Notes: generated by a model not told the origin, from the letters alone. A stretch of 64,000 bases of DNA from Sipunculus nudus (GCA_026874595.1 CM049306.1:59400019-59464018); one strand, 5' to 3'. Shown: positions 34,601 through 48,299, counted from the first letter of the stretch. Program-made: numbers and translations.

Positions 34601-36054
34601 AAACAAGCAATGAAATATGTAACCAGTCAAAGATCATCAAAAATCTTATGCCCCCGCGTTCCATTCCGGTTCGCAAATGTAAATGTCATCACTGCCCAGG
34701 TCATCATGGTAAACATATATACCGACGTTTGAATTTCTCGTACAAGCACAACGCCACAAAATAGATGAAAACATATTTGTACATATCTTTTTGGGACGCG
34801 ATCCCACTGAAAATGTATATTTTGTTTTAACTTTTAGAATCAAAATAAGTGAGCCAACATTCTTACATTAAACCCCCCCCCCCCCCCGCATTCCCCATAA
34901 AAGTCCCTTCTAAGAATCTGATGTTCGGTCAATGGCAGCAAAACTATAATTCAAAATAATTCCTAAGTGTTTTGCAGTTCTATAGTTATTTAAGAATCCC
35001 CCTCCATACCATTTCCAATACCGAATTAAACCTCTGCACATGCACATTACCCCCGGACATCATCATAGCAGTTTTGTTTGCTATAAAATAATTCTCTACT
35101 TTGGGAGTATTCTTTGCAGATGTTAATCGTTCCCTGAAGTGTCCCAGAAATCAAGGTAAAAGAGCTATGCCATCTGATTTTGTCAGTGAACAAATTTACC
35201 GGTGATGTTCCTAATTAATTCCCAGTATCTATATACTTTTCTTTCCTGAACAATTAAGCCACTGATGCATACATTATATTCAGATATATAACCATCCAAC
35301 CCATCGAACCCCCTTGCCCCATGCATGGATGATGATAAATTAAACCAACTAAAGATACCTTATAAAATATACTGCGCTTCTCATGCCTACATCTCACAGA
35401 AGTTGTCGGAGATATTCGCACTGTGTGCGCCTTTTAGTATTAATTGCAAATAAAACGAGTTCAAAGCGGGAGGAATTTGAAAATCGAACCCTTTTGCTCT
35501 GATATTTCATCTGTTACCAATTGCAATGATAATGTTTAAGTACTGAAGTACAAGTACGGCGCTGAGACCAGAATTTGATAAGTAAGCAACATCTCCTCTA
35601 ACGGCCATAATTCAGTGTAAACACTTTTGATGGAATTTATAACATACACAATCAATTCTGTGCTTCTGCGCTATATATACCTGATCAAAGTAGGAAGAAA
35701 ACGGCAAGATGTTGATGAAAGGTATGAATTTTATTTTTTATGAATTATTTCTTCAACATAATTCAACAGAATGTAACAACACGTAAATTTAACAAAAATG
35801 AGAAGTTGGTTGATAAATAGGTACACCCAATATTTATGGAAATTTGGTATTTGTTATTAGTGGTTTTTTTTTGTTGTGTCAAGCTCTGCTTACGGTAACT
35901 CTGAGAAGAATGTATGGTGTGCTCTCGTCCGCTGGTCAAGCACCATGAATCTCTTAAGTACAAACGGACACATATAGTGTGCATTCTGGGAGTGAAACCT
36001 CGTCGTTTAAATTAAGGGAAGATCTGAATTTCAGAATCTGAGATATCATTTATT
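31641..36054. other. Intergenic DNA
   Basis: AT-rich, no gene supported. It contains a tRNA-like remnant (32745-32825, minus), a G-rich low-complexity patch (34340-34460) and a poly-C run (34874-34887). Open frames are all under 95 codons with no domain. Confidence 0.45.
32745..32825 (-). repeat. tRNA-like remnant, possibly a SINE head
   Basis: On the minus strand it reads TGGCGGTCGAGGTGTTAGAC (A-box-like), followed about 30 bp later by the B-box sequence GGTTCGAACCCC. The acceptor and anticodon stems do not fold well, so a functional tRNA is unlikely. Confidence 0.35.
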
Positions 36055-36300
36055 GCCTCCGTCAGAAGGGTATGTGCGTTCATTCATGTTCGTGTGTGTG
36101 TGTGTGCGTGTGTGTGTTCGGGGGGGGGGGGGGTGATGATGTGTGTGATGGTGTGTGTGTTTGTGTGATTGTTCACAACATTATTCACAATCATGAACAA
36201 AATCTCATAAATTTCTAAGGGTATTTCGGGAATGTACCACTGAAGATTCAATAAGTTTTTGGTGTGGATCCGCCTAAAGATCCGGTGCAGGGATATTCAC
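36055..36300 (+). repeat. Dispersed repeat family A, copy 6
   Basis: It starts 'attgcctccgtcagaagggt', then has TG repeats broken by a 14-G run, 'cacaatcatgaacaaaatct', 'gggtatttcgggaatgtacc' and 'ttttggtgtggatccgcc'. The right part is replaced by a CA/TA microsatellite, so the copy is truncated. Confidence 0.6.
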
Positions 36301-36335
36301 ATGCACACAAACATACACACACATATAAAAAATAA

Positions 36336-36379
<44 letters not shown>
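36300..36379 (+). repeat. (CA)n / (TA)n microsatellite
   Basis: CA-rich DNA followed by about 20 TA units, where the distal half of family A copy 6 should be. Confidence 0.9.
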
Positions 36380-36382
<3 letters not shown>

Positions 36383-36539
36383 GGAGAATGCCTAATTTTT
36401 GTTGTGATTTTACTTTTCGAGGACTCGTGTCCGGTAACTCAGTGTCACGTATAACCGAAACATGTCGCCAGTGTTGTGGGTCAATCTGGATAGGCCAAGT
36501 GTCATAAAAGATTATTTTTTAAATCTAATTTTCACCTAA

Positions 36540-38060
36540 CACAGATTTATGGATGGACGCTATGCGAAAACTATTATGGGTGGCACATCAAGTCATATGT
36601 ACAAGACAATGTCATCCCAGATATAGAGACGTGCAAAAAACTTCATGTATTTTAAGAATACATGATTTTAGGTAGCGCCACCAGTCTAGCGTACGAGCAA
36701 TCTGGCCAAGATGGATTAGCATACACAGTTTATGGCTAATACGCCCAACCACTGAGATATATGTGGTTGCACATATGGACATATGGACAATTATAGGTGG
36801 CACCACCAATTTTGTATACGAGATTAAAGGGGCCCAATCGCCTAACTGACCTTTATCAACTGAAGGTAATCCCTTGGAGCTTTTATAAAAATAGGCCAGA
36901 AAACGTGGATATCACCGCACACAGGCTGCTTTTTTGTTTATATCAACGTGTTTATAAAATGTGGGGACCCGCCAAAATAATCAAAACACATTCAACAAGG
37001 GCATCTGGCAGCAAGTCAGATAAGCCAGAGCTCTGCAAATGGCGTTTTGCAACAAGTGACCTTTCTACCTCCGCTTATATGCAACCTCCCACCTTAGTTT
37101 ACATGTTTATCCCGTTTGTCAACTTTGCTGTGTTTACAAACAGGTTGTTGATAAACAAGTTCATACATTCTTCACGGAGGCCTTATAAGAGCTTTTCATA
37201 ACCAGAATTACCCTTAGATCATTAATATATACAAAGAGGAAGCCAGAAATCACATATATTCTTTTTTCAAAAGGTAGGTGAATGGGCACCTTTAAGCAAT
37301 CAAAGATCAATTGACATGCACATCTGAAGGCTTAATACATAAAACCATTCCTGAGATAAACGTGTCAATGTTTTCTACAGTTCATGACTGTAGGTGGCGC
37401 TGCTAGTCTCGTGTACAACAAAGCTACCCAAGATGGATTAGCATGCAAACTTTCAGACTGATACACCAAACCTCTCCTGAGAAGGGCATCAATGTATTCT
37501 ATGAAAATGGGACGGTAAGTGACGCTACCTGTCTCATTTACGAAAAAGCCATCCATGACGGATAAACGTGCGAAATTTCAGGATGATACATCCATGTACT
37601 CCTGAGATATGTGCAATTTTCACCGACCACAGATTTATGGATGTCCGCTACGCGAGAACTGTTGTAGGTGGAGCCACGTGGGGCTTGTGTACGAGATTAA
37701 GGTATCAACGATCTATGAACATGAACATTTTCAGGCGGATACATCAAACCACGCCTGAGATAAATGCATTAATTTGTTTTATGAATACATGATTGTAGGT
37801 AGCGCAACCTGCCTTGTGTATGAAACAGCTATCAAAGATGGATGGACATGCAAAAATTCAGGCCGTTACAGTGAACAACTCCTGAGATATGTTTGATGCT
37901 TACCCAAAAAGGTGGACGCCAGATGAAAATGGTGACAGGTAGCGCCACCTGACGGAGGTACCCAAGATAAATGGAAAAGCATAATTTTAGCCCTATACAT
38001 TGAACCACTCCGGAGATATGGGTTATTATCACTGACAAGTGCCCCATGGGCAATGACGCT
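36540..38060 (+). repeat. Diverged tandem array, ~120-150 bp units
   Basis: A motif close to 'taggtggcgccacctgtctc', followed by 'gtgtacgagaaagc', 'atccaagatggatta', 'catgcaaactttcaggctg', 'atacatcaaaccactcctg' and 'agata', recurs near 36670, 36796, 37393, 37515, 37667, 37797 and 37937. Units are well diverged and several are incomplete. The open frames crossing them are not coding. Confidence 0.65.
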
Positions 38061-39540
38061 CAGACGAATTCAGGAAATCTTGAACAAAGGGTATCATGGC
38101 TTCAAGAGTGCTCAAAATCATGCATTTTGCCAATAGATCTTAGATTACAGTTAGGTTACAGTAACCTTATTCTATATCCAGCTGCTACCAATTTTGCCCA
38201 TGTGACTAATAGAGTGTTAAAATCATGTTCTTTCACACAGCTTGCAGAATATAGGTAGGAGTGACATGATTTCATTTTTCCAAGAATTTTTTACAGGAAC
38301 CTCCCTGGATCTTAATCAAATTAGAAGTTTCAAATTAGAATCTGTCCTATAGGGTGCTCAAATCATGTTATTTCACATATCTTGCAGTATATATGTCACT
38401 ATGACCTAATTTCAGTTTTCCAAGGAGATTTGCCTAAGATTTCCCATGATGTGCAGGGAGAAGATTCTATGTCTAACGGTTACAGTTTGTGCCCTATAAA
38501 CAGGCAGACTGGTTCATTTGAAGGTCTCTCGGAAATAGAGAAAAAAATACAGTTGGTGCCACTAGTCTGCATGAACTGATGAAGAACTCCATGATCAATA
38601 TACATGCAAAGAACCATGGCGATCAATGCATCAGTTACTCAGATCATTATTCTGGGGGTATTTACGCGCCCCATAGTTCGGAGGATATGGTAAACAGAGA
38701 CCTAATTTCAGGTGTTCAAGCAAGGAAATTTTCATGGACCTCCCAGGATGAACAGTCAGAAGATTCTAGGTGCAACGGTTTCGATTTGTGCCCTGTTCAC
38801 GGACGAACTGTTACATTTGAAAGTCTCAAAAATAGAGAAAAAAATGCGTAAACATTCGAAAAAATACAGGTTGAGCCACCAACCTAAAGGAAATGATGAA
38901 ACACCATGATTATAATGTATGCAAAGAATCATGGCGATCAATGCATAAGTTATTTAGATACTGGAGCTTTTGTATAAAATATTTAATTATTCTGAGGGGT
39001 ACTTACGAGCCCCCCATAGCTCGAAGGATGTGTGTAACAGAGACCTTACCAAGGAAAATTTTCATGGACCTCCATGGATGTAAAGTTAGAAGATTCTAGG
39101 TCCAATGGTTACGATTTGTGCCTTGTTAACGTACGACCGTTTCAGTTGAAAGTCTCAAAAATACAGATGAAATAAGTAAAAATTCGATAAAATATAGGTG
39201 GCGCCACAAGTCTGCAGGAACTGATGAAACACTCCATGATCAATATGCATGTAAAGAATCATAGCAATCAATGGATCAGTTATTCAGATACTGGAGCTTT
39301 TGTGTCAATTTTTTTTATTATTCTGGGGCGTATTTACGAGCCCCATAGGATATGGGTAACAGAGACCTAATTTCAGAATTCTAAGGAGATTTTGCATGAA
39401 CCTCCCTGGATTACAAGTTAGAAGATTCTAGGTCCAATGGTTACGATTTTTGCCCTGTTAACAGACGACCGGACGGACCGCCGATCGGACGACGGACAAA
39501 GTGTGATCGCTATAGCTCAGTTGACTTTCAGTCCCCTGAG
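38061..39540 (+). repeat. Second tandem block, ~300-340 bp units
   Basis: Three units share 'aactgatgaaacactccatg', 'atcaatatgcatgcaaagaa', 'tcatggcgatcaatgcatca', 'gttattcagatactggagct' and 'gaagattctaggtccaatgg'. They start near 38571, 38888 and 39218. The block ends in 'gacggacaaagtgtgatcgc' and 'tatagctcagttgac', which look like an element terminus. It is probably part of the same composite repeat as the preceding array. Confidence 0.6.
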
Positions 39541-41105
39541 CTTTAAAAAAGACGAACAGATAAAAACTACGTGATATGGTTGTAGATGGCGAAGCAAATT
39601 TTTGTCAGGCAATGCTGTTTTGGCGGATCATGAAAATAAGAAATACATATGAAGTATTCGGGAAAGAATTCAAATTTGGCCTTTTTCTCTTGTTGTGTAG
39701 CCTTCATTTGCAGATATTGATGTGGTATCGGTCCTATAACTTTCTCAGTTACCAGGCAACTATACATACAGAGAGGAATATACAGACACATACACGCACA
39801 TGAAAAGTTGGTTGTAGCATTTTGTCCTAATATTGAAAAAAAAACATTCTGATCGGACATACTGACTGCTTCAAAATGAAAATATTGTCTTGTCGATGTT
39901 GGCGTTCCTAATTTCCCAGCATATCCCAGGAATAGTTCTTCATGTTGTTGGCAGGGGGCGTTAGAAGCCGTTCTCACACAACATGCTCGGTGGCGAAATA
40001 CCTATGTTCTCCAGCACAACTGTCATTATATAAAGATCCCATGATTAGGTGATAATACAAACACCAAATTGCAATCCACTATTAACCCAATGACATTTTC
40101 CATAAAGACTATTGTTTTAAACGCATTTAACTCCAGTTTTAGAATGGCGTGGTCACTTATCTTCTATTTTTACTACATGCATATAAAGCTGCATATATAT
40201 TCAGCTGCACCTTGATCAGTCATGTAGCTCCTGATGGCTGAATTACAGACTATATAATGTGGTAAACAATGAAGCATTGCCACGTGTAGTAACAACAAAA
40301 GAAGAGCAAAAGAAGCGTTGTCTGTGGACAAAAGGCGAGGGAATGGCGGGAATGGGTCCAATCATCTACTCTTGTGTTCACACGTTAAATTTCCTGAATT
40401 TTCACAAATAATACTCGTAATTGCGTAATATCATGTGATATGATTCTCTCCAAAATATGTCACTGTTCTACAATTTTATTATTAGGCCAAAAAAAGGTAT
40501 GGCTCTCAGGCACTTTTTTCAAAAATCAGTGCGGGCGGGCGATTTTTTTTTTTTTTTTTTTTTTACCCTTTTTTCTTACGTTTCGATAAAAATGTCGTAT
40601 AATCAAGGAAAATCATGATAATAACAGATTTTTTTTTTGCAAAACAGGTATAAGCACTACATAAAAAAGGAAATCTTATCAAAATTGTATTAGTTTATCT
40701 TCTTGAAAGATCAAAATCAAAATCAATTTTTTTATGCGGTGTGTGTGTGTGGGGGGGGGGGGGCGGACCTATGCCGGCGGTGCCTGAGATGCATACCTTT
40801 TATTTTTACCTTATTATTATAATTTTAAAAAGCAAACGTTTCTTATCAAGAGCTTTTGGCACAATGCGTGTTTTACTTCATATTTGAAACTGCAAAAATG
40901 TTTCGATAATTTTTGTTTGCCCAGGAACAGAACTCGAGCAGAAGTTGTGATTTACTTCATGAAAAGAAAATGATACAAAATATTGACCAAAACTTGCAGC
41001 TTTTCGGCACAAACTATTGTCTGTCTGTCAGTGTGCTCTCAGTAGCTTTTGATTTAATTTATTCAATAAATGTAGCTTTTCCATGAATATAGCACATATT
41101 AAAGT

Positions 41106-41170
<65 letters not shown>

Positions 41171-44100
41171 GGGCTTAGGGTCGATAACCAAGTCCTTTTT
41201 TTTATTCAGAAGATTTCATTTATCTTAAGATTGTATACTACTTATTGACATGCAGCACTTGATTCATGATGTTGACCAAATTATTCATTAATTATATCAT
41301 ATTGTCACCGGAATCTTTAGCCTGCATCTGTAGTTGGGTCATTTATCTTACATGTACTCTCTTTGTTCGTAAATTCTGTTCAAATAAGTGCAACGTCGAC
41401 TTTTCTTAACAGTGTAACAATATTCTTTCTGTTTTGAAGACGTCAATTTTCCTTTGAATACTCTCAACGCACACCAGATGTCGCCACTCATATAGCTCCG
41501 ATGCTCTGCCAGGTTCCTTCGGTTTCATTGAAGATTAAAACGCCGGTCACATTCAATGTTAGCAATACTGAAAACGATTGAATAATTTGGTTTCGCATTA
41601 TTAACGTTCATTGTTAATCTTTTAACATTAACTTATCTATTTAATTGCACCTGAAGTTCAAATCGGATCCTGCTCTTGTGAGTACAGAAGACGATATTGT
41701 AACATCTGAAAAGGCTGGACAGGTTTGTCATGTATCTCACCAATAGTAAGGGCTATCCTTGATTCGGGTGTAATATTTATGATGTCGACTAGTCAGACCT
41801 CCCGCGCGTGGTTTACAAAACGGTCCCGCCCTTGCAAGATTCACACGCATCACGTTAGGGCAGACTGCCATAAAGAATGGACCAGCTCGTAAATTTTATG
41901 AGAGCATCACCATATGTGTCCAGCTGCGGCCCAGGAATGTAAACAAATAACAAACTAGACAACTGGCTTCAGCTTGAACACTTCAGGACGGCACCCTGAC
42001 CCGGGGTTTGATAAGGGCGCCAAATAGCCAATACGCGGATTGAGTGACCGATCCCACGTGGCAATGTTAGATTGAGAAACCAGACGACAGGGGAATGAGA
42101 CAACCATATTATCGCCCATCCGACGTGCCACTCACTTTATTGGCGGCACGGAGCTAGCTGAATGGTTGTGAGATTTGGGACCGGGCTGATTAAGCACGCC
42201 GGAGATTAGATCGCCACGTATCGTCTGCTGTATTCCACTCTCAAATCATATATCGAAGAAACCACCTGATGATCAGTCGCAGAGGCCACACTACAGAGCT
42301 GAATTCAGATTTACAGAACCAACGCTGCTCACATACCTGTTGGGTTTCCTTCAACGCGTGGGAACGACAAATGAAACGTAACCCCTTGCAGCGTAAACTC
42401 GTATCTTTTCGGCACGTGTCCTTGACTGGTTCGTGGGTCCAGAGAGAAACACCAAATAAGATTCGTGTTGAAGTCGACAGTGGTTCAAATGAATATTGCG
42501 CAGTGGAGGTCTTATACCCCCACCGGCTAATTTCTGGGCATAGCTTGCGCATAATTGACGGTATAAACCTAACATTGCTTTGCGTCTGTGAAATGATACA
42601 ATGATAAGCACCTAAAGTGCCTATAATTAAAGGTGCTTCGGGGAGGGAAGGTGCGTCATTTTATAGTCAGTTGCAGCAATGGGACACAAGCCAATAATTA
42701 GTAATGTATAGTCTTGGTGGAGTGAGTCATACTATGGTTGTCTGTACAGCTGGGCGTTTAATACATTTCTATAACATTATCTACTGTAGTAAGGCTTAGC
42801 ACTAAGTCACTGAAGATAACTTTATTAATTATTGTGAATTTGGCCTCGGGATGCTACATTGAGGTTTCATTGGCAATTGTTATTTTACAGAATAACCAAG
42901 TCGCTTTAATGATAATATAAGTGTATAAGCCTAAAAATGTAGAGTTAAGTTCGTCAATCGGCATGCAATATTTATAATTAATGATTACATTGTAAAGTTA
43001 TACTATATGGGTTTTAATAATTAGATAAAGTCGATATACGTGCAAGGACACAGGCCCCAAAATATCTCATTATAAGAATCTGAATGTGAATAAAATGTGT
43101 ATGATATTCGATACATTAAACTGATTATGTGATAATTATGCATGGGTATCGTACAGTCTGCATGTATGCAGTCTCATTAAATACATTACTTCTATCGGCT
43201 ATAGATGTTTGACGGGTCGTAGTCCAGTGTCCGGTATACATGTTATACATGGTTCTGTGTGTGCCCTATATCTGGTGTGTGATAAAAGACCTATAGGTAT
43301 GCGACAAAAAGATGTGTGCGTGTGTGTGTGTCTGTATCTAAATGACAACAAATGTGTTCCAAAGTTTATAATATTTGTGTTTATGTATTTTGATTTAAAA
43401 CACAACTGTCCAAAGTAAGGTATATTGAACCTGTGACTTACACCTGATCATTATCTTTGCTTTGAAGCAGGCCACTTTTTTGTGAACGTTTCATCCTATA
43501 GATCACATTTCCACGGACCAGTTAGAAGTTCTACTTGAATCAATCTGGCATTCGGTACGGAGCCGTAGAAATCGTGCAGTCGGGTTTCTGACGATCTACT
43601 GCATGAATAATAGAGCGTGGCTGGCGATGTCTGATTTTATATCTTTGTTACTTGTTGTAGTCACGATATAGCTATGTCATAACTATGACCATGTATGCCG
43701 TATTTTTACTGCATTCATCCCGTGTTTTCACATTATTAGATCTCCAAACGGGGGCACTCACGCTAGTCTTGGTCGTGTTTAGGAGACCTGACTAGTCGTA
43801 TTGTTGGCGGCGGTTTGTATAATAACGTTTTAACAGTTCCCGGGACAAAGATGCCCCAGAACAAATTACCACAGAATCAAATCATTCATGATCCCCATAG
43901 TTCTTTCATACAATTGTACTTTTCATTTTATGAATGAAGACAAAACTTTATCAAAATTCATGATAGTTTTCCCCTTAGACCAATGTTTATTGATTAATAT
44001 GTCCGGGATTTAAGTCTAGGTTAAGGCGGGTGTTGAACTAATGATAAATATGGGGTGATCATAGGGGGATAGGGCTGGGATAAAATTGAATTAAGAAGCA

Positions 44101-45157
44101 TCCATCAAAGCAAGTAAATTCAGCGACCCAAATGACACCCTGGCCCCATCTATAGAGATCCTATCGTCAAGGGATCAACGCATGCACGTGTATCCATGAC
44201 ATCGCGTTGGAGATGTCCCAGATGGCGTTTGAATACGCATGCATCTGTTTGGCTTCAACATGCAGTATCATTGGGTTCGGTTGCTGAATCTAGTTCATGT
44301 AGCGCTGGAATTAAGGCCATGAAATTTTGATACCTGTGTGATAACCCCGGGTCCCTGCCACCCCAGTGGTCGATTAACTATGGGGTAGGGTAGGAATAGC
44401 GTACCTGCCACCCCTTTGCAATTGAATGCACGTTGCCCTGGTGTCAGTCGAGGGCCGCTGAAGCCAATGGTTCATCCGTCTCAAGATCGTTGTTGGAGTA
44501 CGAGGCGGCCACGACGTTCGATAGGAGCTTTATAAAAGTGCTAATTTCACCAAGCGAGTGGGTCGTGTAGACGGCCTAGTGCATTTGCAGCAGTCTTTTA
44601 TATGCCTGTTTGCTCTCCACTAGCACGGTTAGGCGAGTGGGTATTTTAGAGTGTGAGGCGATACGTTGTGTTGAGACCCACGGCTTGGGGAGCCAACGTT
44701 CACACGCGCTAGTAGGGGCGTCTTAACTAAGCGCAAGGTTACATCGGGATATATACCGTGAAGTGAGGAGTTATTGTAAAATTTGTCACGCATTCCAAGA
44801 TGCGTTGAGGATAGCAAAGCCTACCAGGGGATTTATTATAGGGCGCTGAGACGAAGCGATAACCGGATTATCCATCGAGTAAGGGAGGGCGCTGTCACTT
44901 AGCGGCCAGAAGCTGGTGAAGCGAAGAGTCCTAACGCCTCGCGTGGTCCTCTCCGGCCAGCTAAAGTGATACAGGACTACCACAACGATGGCGGACAGTT
45001 CTGGAAGGAGGTGACAGTGATTAAATTGGCCAGTTTTATTATTCAATTAATCCTTCAGGACGCTCGTACCTGAAGACAGGCAACGGATGGTTTGTATATA
45101 CGCAGACGCCCAGAGGTGTCACTATAGTTGTCGCGGCGTTTTTGTACAACACATACA
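39541..45157. other. Intergenic DNA and slit upstream region
   Basis: No gene is supported. It holds poly-T (40545-40564), poly-G (40751-40763) and a CT tract (41105-41168). From about 41.8 kb and again from about 44.2 kb to slit exon 1 the sequence is visibly richer in G, C and CpG than its surroundings, suiting a promoter-proximal region. No TATA box or start site can be fixed. The overlapping frames at 42241-42611 and the minus frame at 39567-39977 have no recognisable domain. Confidence 0.4.
41105..41168 (+). repeat. (CT)n microsatellite
   Basis: About 30 CT units in intergenic DNA. Confidence 0.95.
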
Positions 45158-45369
45158 ATGTTTTTCCGATTCTTGTACGTACTGCTGTTGGTGGCAGGGG
45201 GTGTTGTGACGGGATATCAGTACAGACGATATCATTTCTACAGTTATCAAAGGACGGAACCCGGAAGGGTATGTCCAAGAGAATGCTCTTGTCAAGGCAA
45301 ATCTGTTGACTGCAGTTTTAGAAGTCTGAAAGAGGTTCCAGCAGACATCCCAAGAACCACAACAAGATT
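45158..45369 (+). CDS. slit: Slit, exon 1 (signal peptide and LRRNT)
   Basis: Slit is a secreted ligand of Robo receptors that guides axons and migrating cells. The ATG at 45158 (A at -3) opens MFFRFLYVLLLVAGGVVTGY, a clear signal peptide. A short basic/tyrosine stretch follows, then the cysteine-rich N-terminal cap CPRECSCQGKSVDC and LKEVPADIPRTTTR. Cysteine spacing and the 'LxxVPxxIPxxTxRL' ending match the first LRRNT of Slit proteins. The exon stops at TT|gtaagt (phase 2), completing Leu with the next exon. This is the same break point as I recall for vertebrate SLIT genes. A TTG 30 bp upstream extends the frame but would spoil the signal peptide. Other LRRNT proteins are alternatives for this exon alone; the next two exons favour Slit. 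Confidence 0.85.
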
Positions 45370-45911
45370 GTAAGTATCTGCTTCACACAGTCATTTATAC
45401 ACAAACTACATATAATGTTCACCCTCTTCTGGTTTCAATCAGTGTTTCACCTCAGGCGCAGCTATCTAATTATCTAGTAAGATGAAGAGGACTAACGTTT
45501 TAATTACCTGAGCAGACCAGGTTGAGCAGTGTCGGATATAGAGGCCTGGGTTGAGGTAATTCACTGTGTTGTGGGCATAAGCACATACAGGACAGAGTAA
45601 CGGTGTATATATTGACAAAACGTGGTCTTTGGGAACCACTGGTCTGAAATTCAATACCCCATTTGCCAATTATGAAATATAATGTACCGGCCCGTGGCGC
45701 CCCATTCGCAGGTACTGCACACATGAACTTGTTAGGTTTCATGACCCTCGTGTATTGATGGCACCATGCGACCTTGTATGAGATGGCCATGCTATGTTTT
45801 ATTTGGTTTCTCTTATATTGATGCACGCCAAATAGTTTCATGTTGAAATTGTTGAACCATTGTGTGTCAATGTTAATACCCAACGTGAGGTTAAGCTACT
45901 CGGATATATAT

Positions 45912-45959
45912 AAATAAATAAATAAATAAATAAATAAATATATATATATATATATATAT
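45912..45959 (+). repeat. (TAAA)n(TA)n microsatellite
   Basis: About seven TAAA units followed by TA repeats, near the 5' end of slit intron 1. Confidence 0.9.
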
Positions 45960-46467
45960 GCATATATTTATATAATGAATGGGTATTCATTTTACACCTA
46001 CTGTGCATACATTAACATTCGAAGAATTTTTCGCCATAAAGCATTAAACATTGTATACAGACAACACATCAAGTAAAAACATAAGTACCGTATGGGAGAA
46101 ATATGAAACTTGCCTTTTGATCAGAAGATAGATCCCTTTGTGAAAAAAAAAACATCAGATCAATGCACTATATAGGCGGATTGTGTTTCTTTAAAGAGCC
46201 GCCACATTATCAGTGAGACATCATTATGAAAGGCAAGGCTTATCACTTCGTTATCTGTGTGTGTATGATTTTATGATAAATCTTGTTATGGTGACCTATT
46301 TCAGATAATGGCACCGAGAATCAGAGACACACCGCTCTTATATAAAATAAGTAACGAATAAACATACATTAACAAGTGGTTTTGTCGGACAAGTGTTTTG
46401 ACTGTAAAATAAATTATCTGTCTGCTTAACTAGATAGCTTTATGTGAATCGAAGGCCTTGCAACATG

Positions 46468-46484
46468 CACACACACACACACAC

Positions 46485-46538
<54 letters not shown>
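46468..46538 (+). repeat. (CA)n(TA)n microsatellite
   Basis: CA then about 25 TA units. A poly-C run follows at 46703-46719. Confidence 0.95.
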
Positions 46539-46542
<4 letters not shown>

Positions 46543-47182
46543 CTATTTTTGTCTGTTTATACAGGCCTGTTTAATAACAGGCCTTATCTTATTGCAAATG
46601 GTGGTTTCCATGCATGTGACTCATACGTAATCTGTCACAAATTGTTTGGTAAAAAAAAGTATGTCAAGACTGTCATCTTTTCCATGGATTAAGCATCTGA
46701 CACCCCCCCCCCCCCCCCAGTACATTATAACCAAAGCTAAGAACCTGCTATTTTAAGTCGACGACACTTGATACGCCATTCTTCATATTACGCCCGCCAT
46801 TCCCAGTTGCCGTAAGAACCCAAAACATGCAGGACCGTGTCGTCTGCTTCAGAAAAAAAAAGTGTGAACGACAGTCAGAGAATCAGGTGCCGCATTTTAT
46901 TTGCCGCCCAGTTGTTTTTTTTCTGTGTGAAGTACACTTTACTTAGTTACAGAGGTCTGTAATTCACATATAGAGAAGGATATATAATCTGGAACCTTAT
47001 CTTCTTGCCACGCATGATTATTGCAAAAATCTCCAAGATTAATCTGACAGTTTCAGATTTGCAGGACCCCAAAAATTTAACACTCTTGTTTGAATGTTGT
47101 TTGTGTATTTTCAAACGGTACGATCTTTCATAGGACAAAATATAGTCAGTCATTCAACAATTATTCAAATACACCTCGTTAC

Positions 47183-47183
<1 letters not shown>

Positions 47184-47265
<82 letters not shown>
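47184..47265 (+). repeat. (CT)n(TA)n microsatellite
   Basis: CT units pass into about 20 TA units. Confidence 0.95.
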
Positions 47266-47268
<3 letters not shown>

Positions 47269-48127
47269 ATCTACACAGTCATCATGCAAACACCGATGGG
47301 AGAGTGCATGATATATAATGATATATATACAAGGATACATTCTCGCGTATATATTTATATATTCACGGTCAAGTGCGTGGGGATGATGACAAAATATACG
47401 TGACCGCGTGCGTGACACGGCAGTCGTTTTCATTTTGTTGTACTTGGCATGCACTGAACGGATGAAGGTTACGTAAGTACAGCTAACATATATACAAGAG
47501 CCCCGCTGGGACAGAACACCTTGACATTCACTTCATTCCAGCGTCATTGACAGAGCATCTCGTGGACGTATATACGACAGTTGTTGAGGGGAATGCTTGC
47601 AGGGACCGGTCAGATGGGTAAACAAACCCGGCCGTGTTCTGATACTCCCACGCCGCCCCTACAACATTATCCCCCACCAACTGGCCCTCATGGAAATAAA
47701 TTTTGTTGAAGAAGACATATTGAAATATTATCTTTGGGTGCGTAGGCTATCTTGTATAGGTGCTTGGTGCTCTTTGGCAAAAATTGTTTATTTAAACCCT
47801 TTCCATGTAAAGTTTTACTCTATTGTAGCTGATTTTTTACATCTTCAAAAACACATTTATTTGAAGCCTTTTATGGTTTATAGGTTAACTATGGTAACAT
47901 TACGGTACGTTTTATTACGTCATTAAATTTGACAACTATACAGGCTTGTGCAGTGCAAAATCGTATCTGATTGACAAACAGAGTCTCAGTTACAGGCATC
48001 AATCAAAAGTTCCAGTAAAATGTCGTTTACAAGAGCGTCTCTTGAGCATTTAAGAAACATAACCACAGATATCCTACACATTTATCAAATAAGTACTCTT
48101 GTATAATCCATTATTGACTCGTCACCA

Positions 48128-48275
48128 AGATGTTTTTTCACCTGTGTTTGTTTGTCTGTCTGTTAGCTTTTTTAACGCAGAAATTACTGAACTGCTTTGC
48201 ACGAAACTTTCTTCGGAGGAACGGGACATCGGCCAGAGAAGGCTTCATAAAATTTTGAATAAAGAATCGAATCCA
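48128..48275 (+). repeat. Dispersed repeat fragment ('tgtctgtctgttagc' type)
   Basis: The sequence 'tttgtttgtctgtctgttag', then 'aaattactgaactgctttgc', 'acgaaactttcttcggagga' and 'acgggacatcggccagagaa' has the look of an interspersed-repeat end, with no coding meaning. A loosely similar opening (tccgtctgtctgtctgtc) occurs at 60255. Confidence 0.35.
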
Positions 48276-48299
48276 GGAGGATTAGCTTGCCTTGGCAGA

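Noticed and set aside
39567-39977. 136-codon minus-strand open frame
   Set aside because: No recognisable domain and no flanking gene structure. A short overlapping plus-strand frame is equally open.
42241-42611. Three overlapping open frames of 86-111 codons on both strands upstream of slit
   Set aside because: No domain, signal peptide or splice context. Open frames on both strands over one stretch more likely reflect its higher GC content than real genes.
45128-45157. Upstream TTG extension of slit exon 1
   Set aside because: The ATG at 45158 gives an immediate signal peptide. The extension would put a polar stretch in front of it and needs a non-ATG start.
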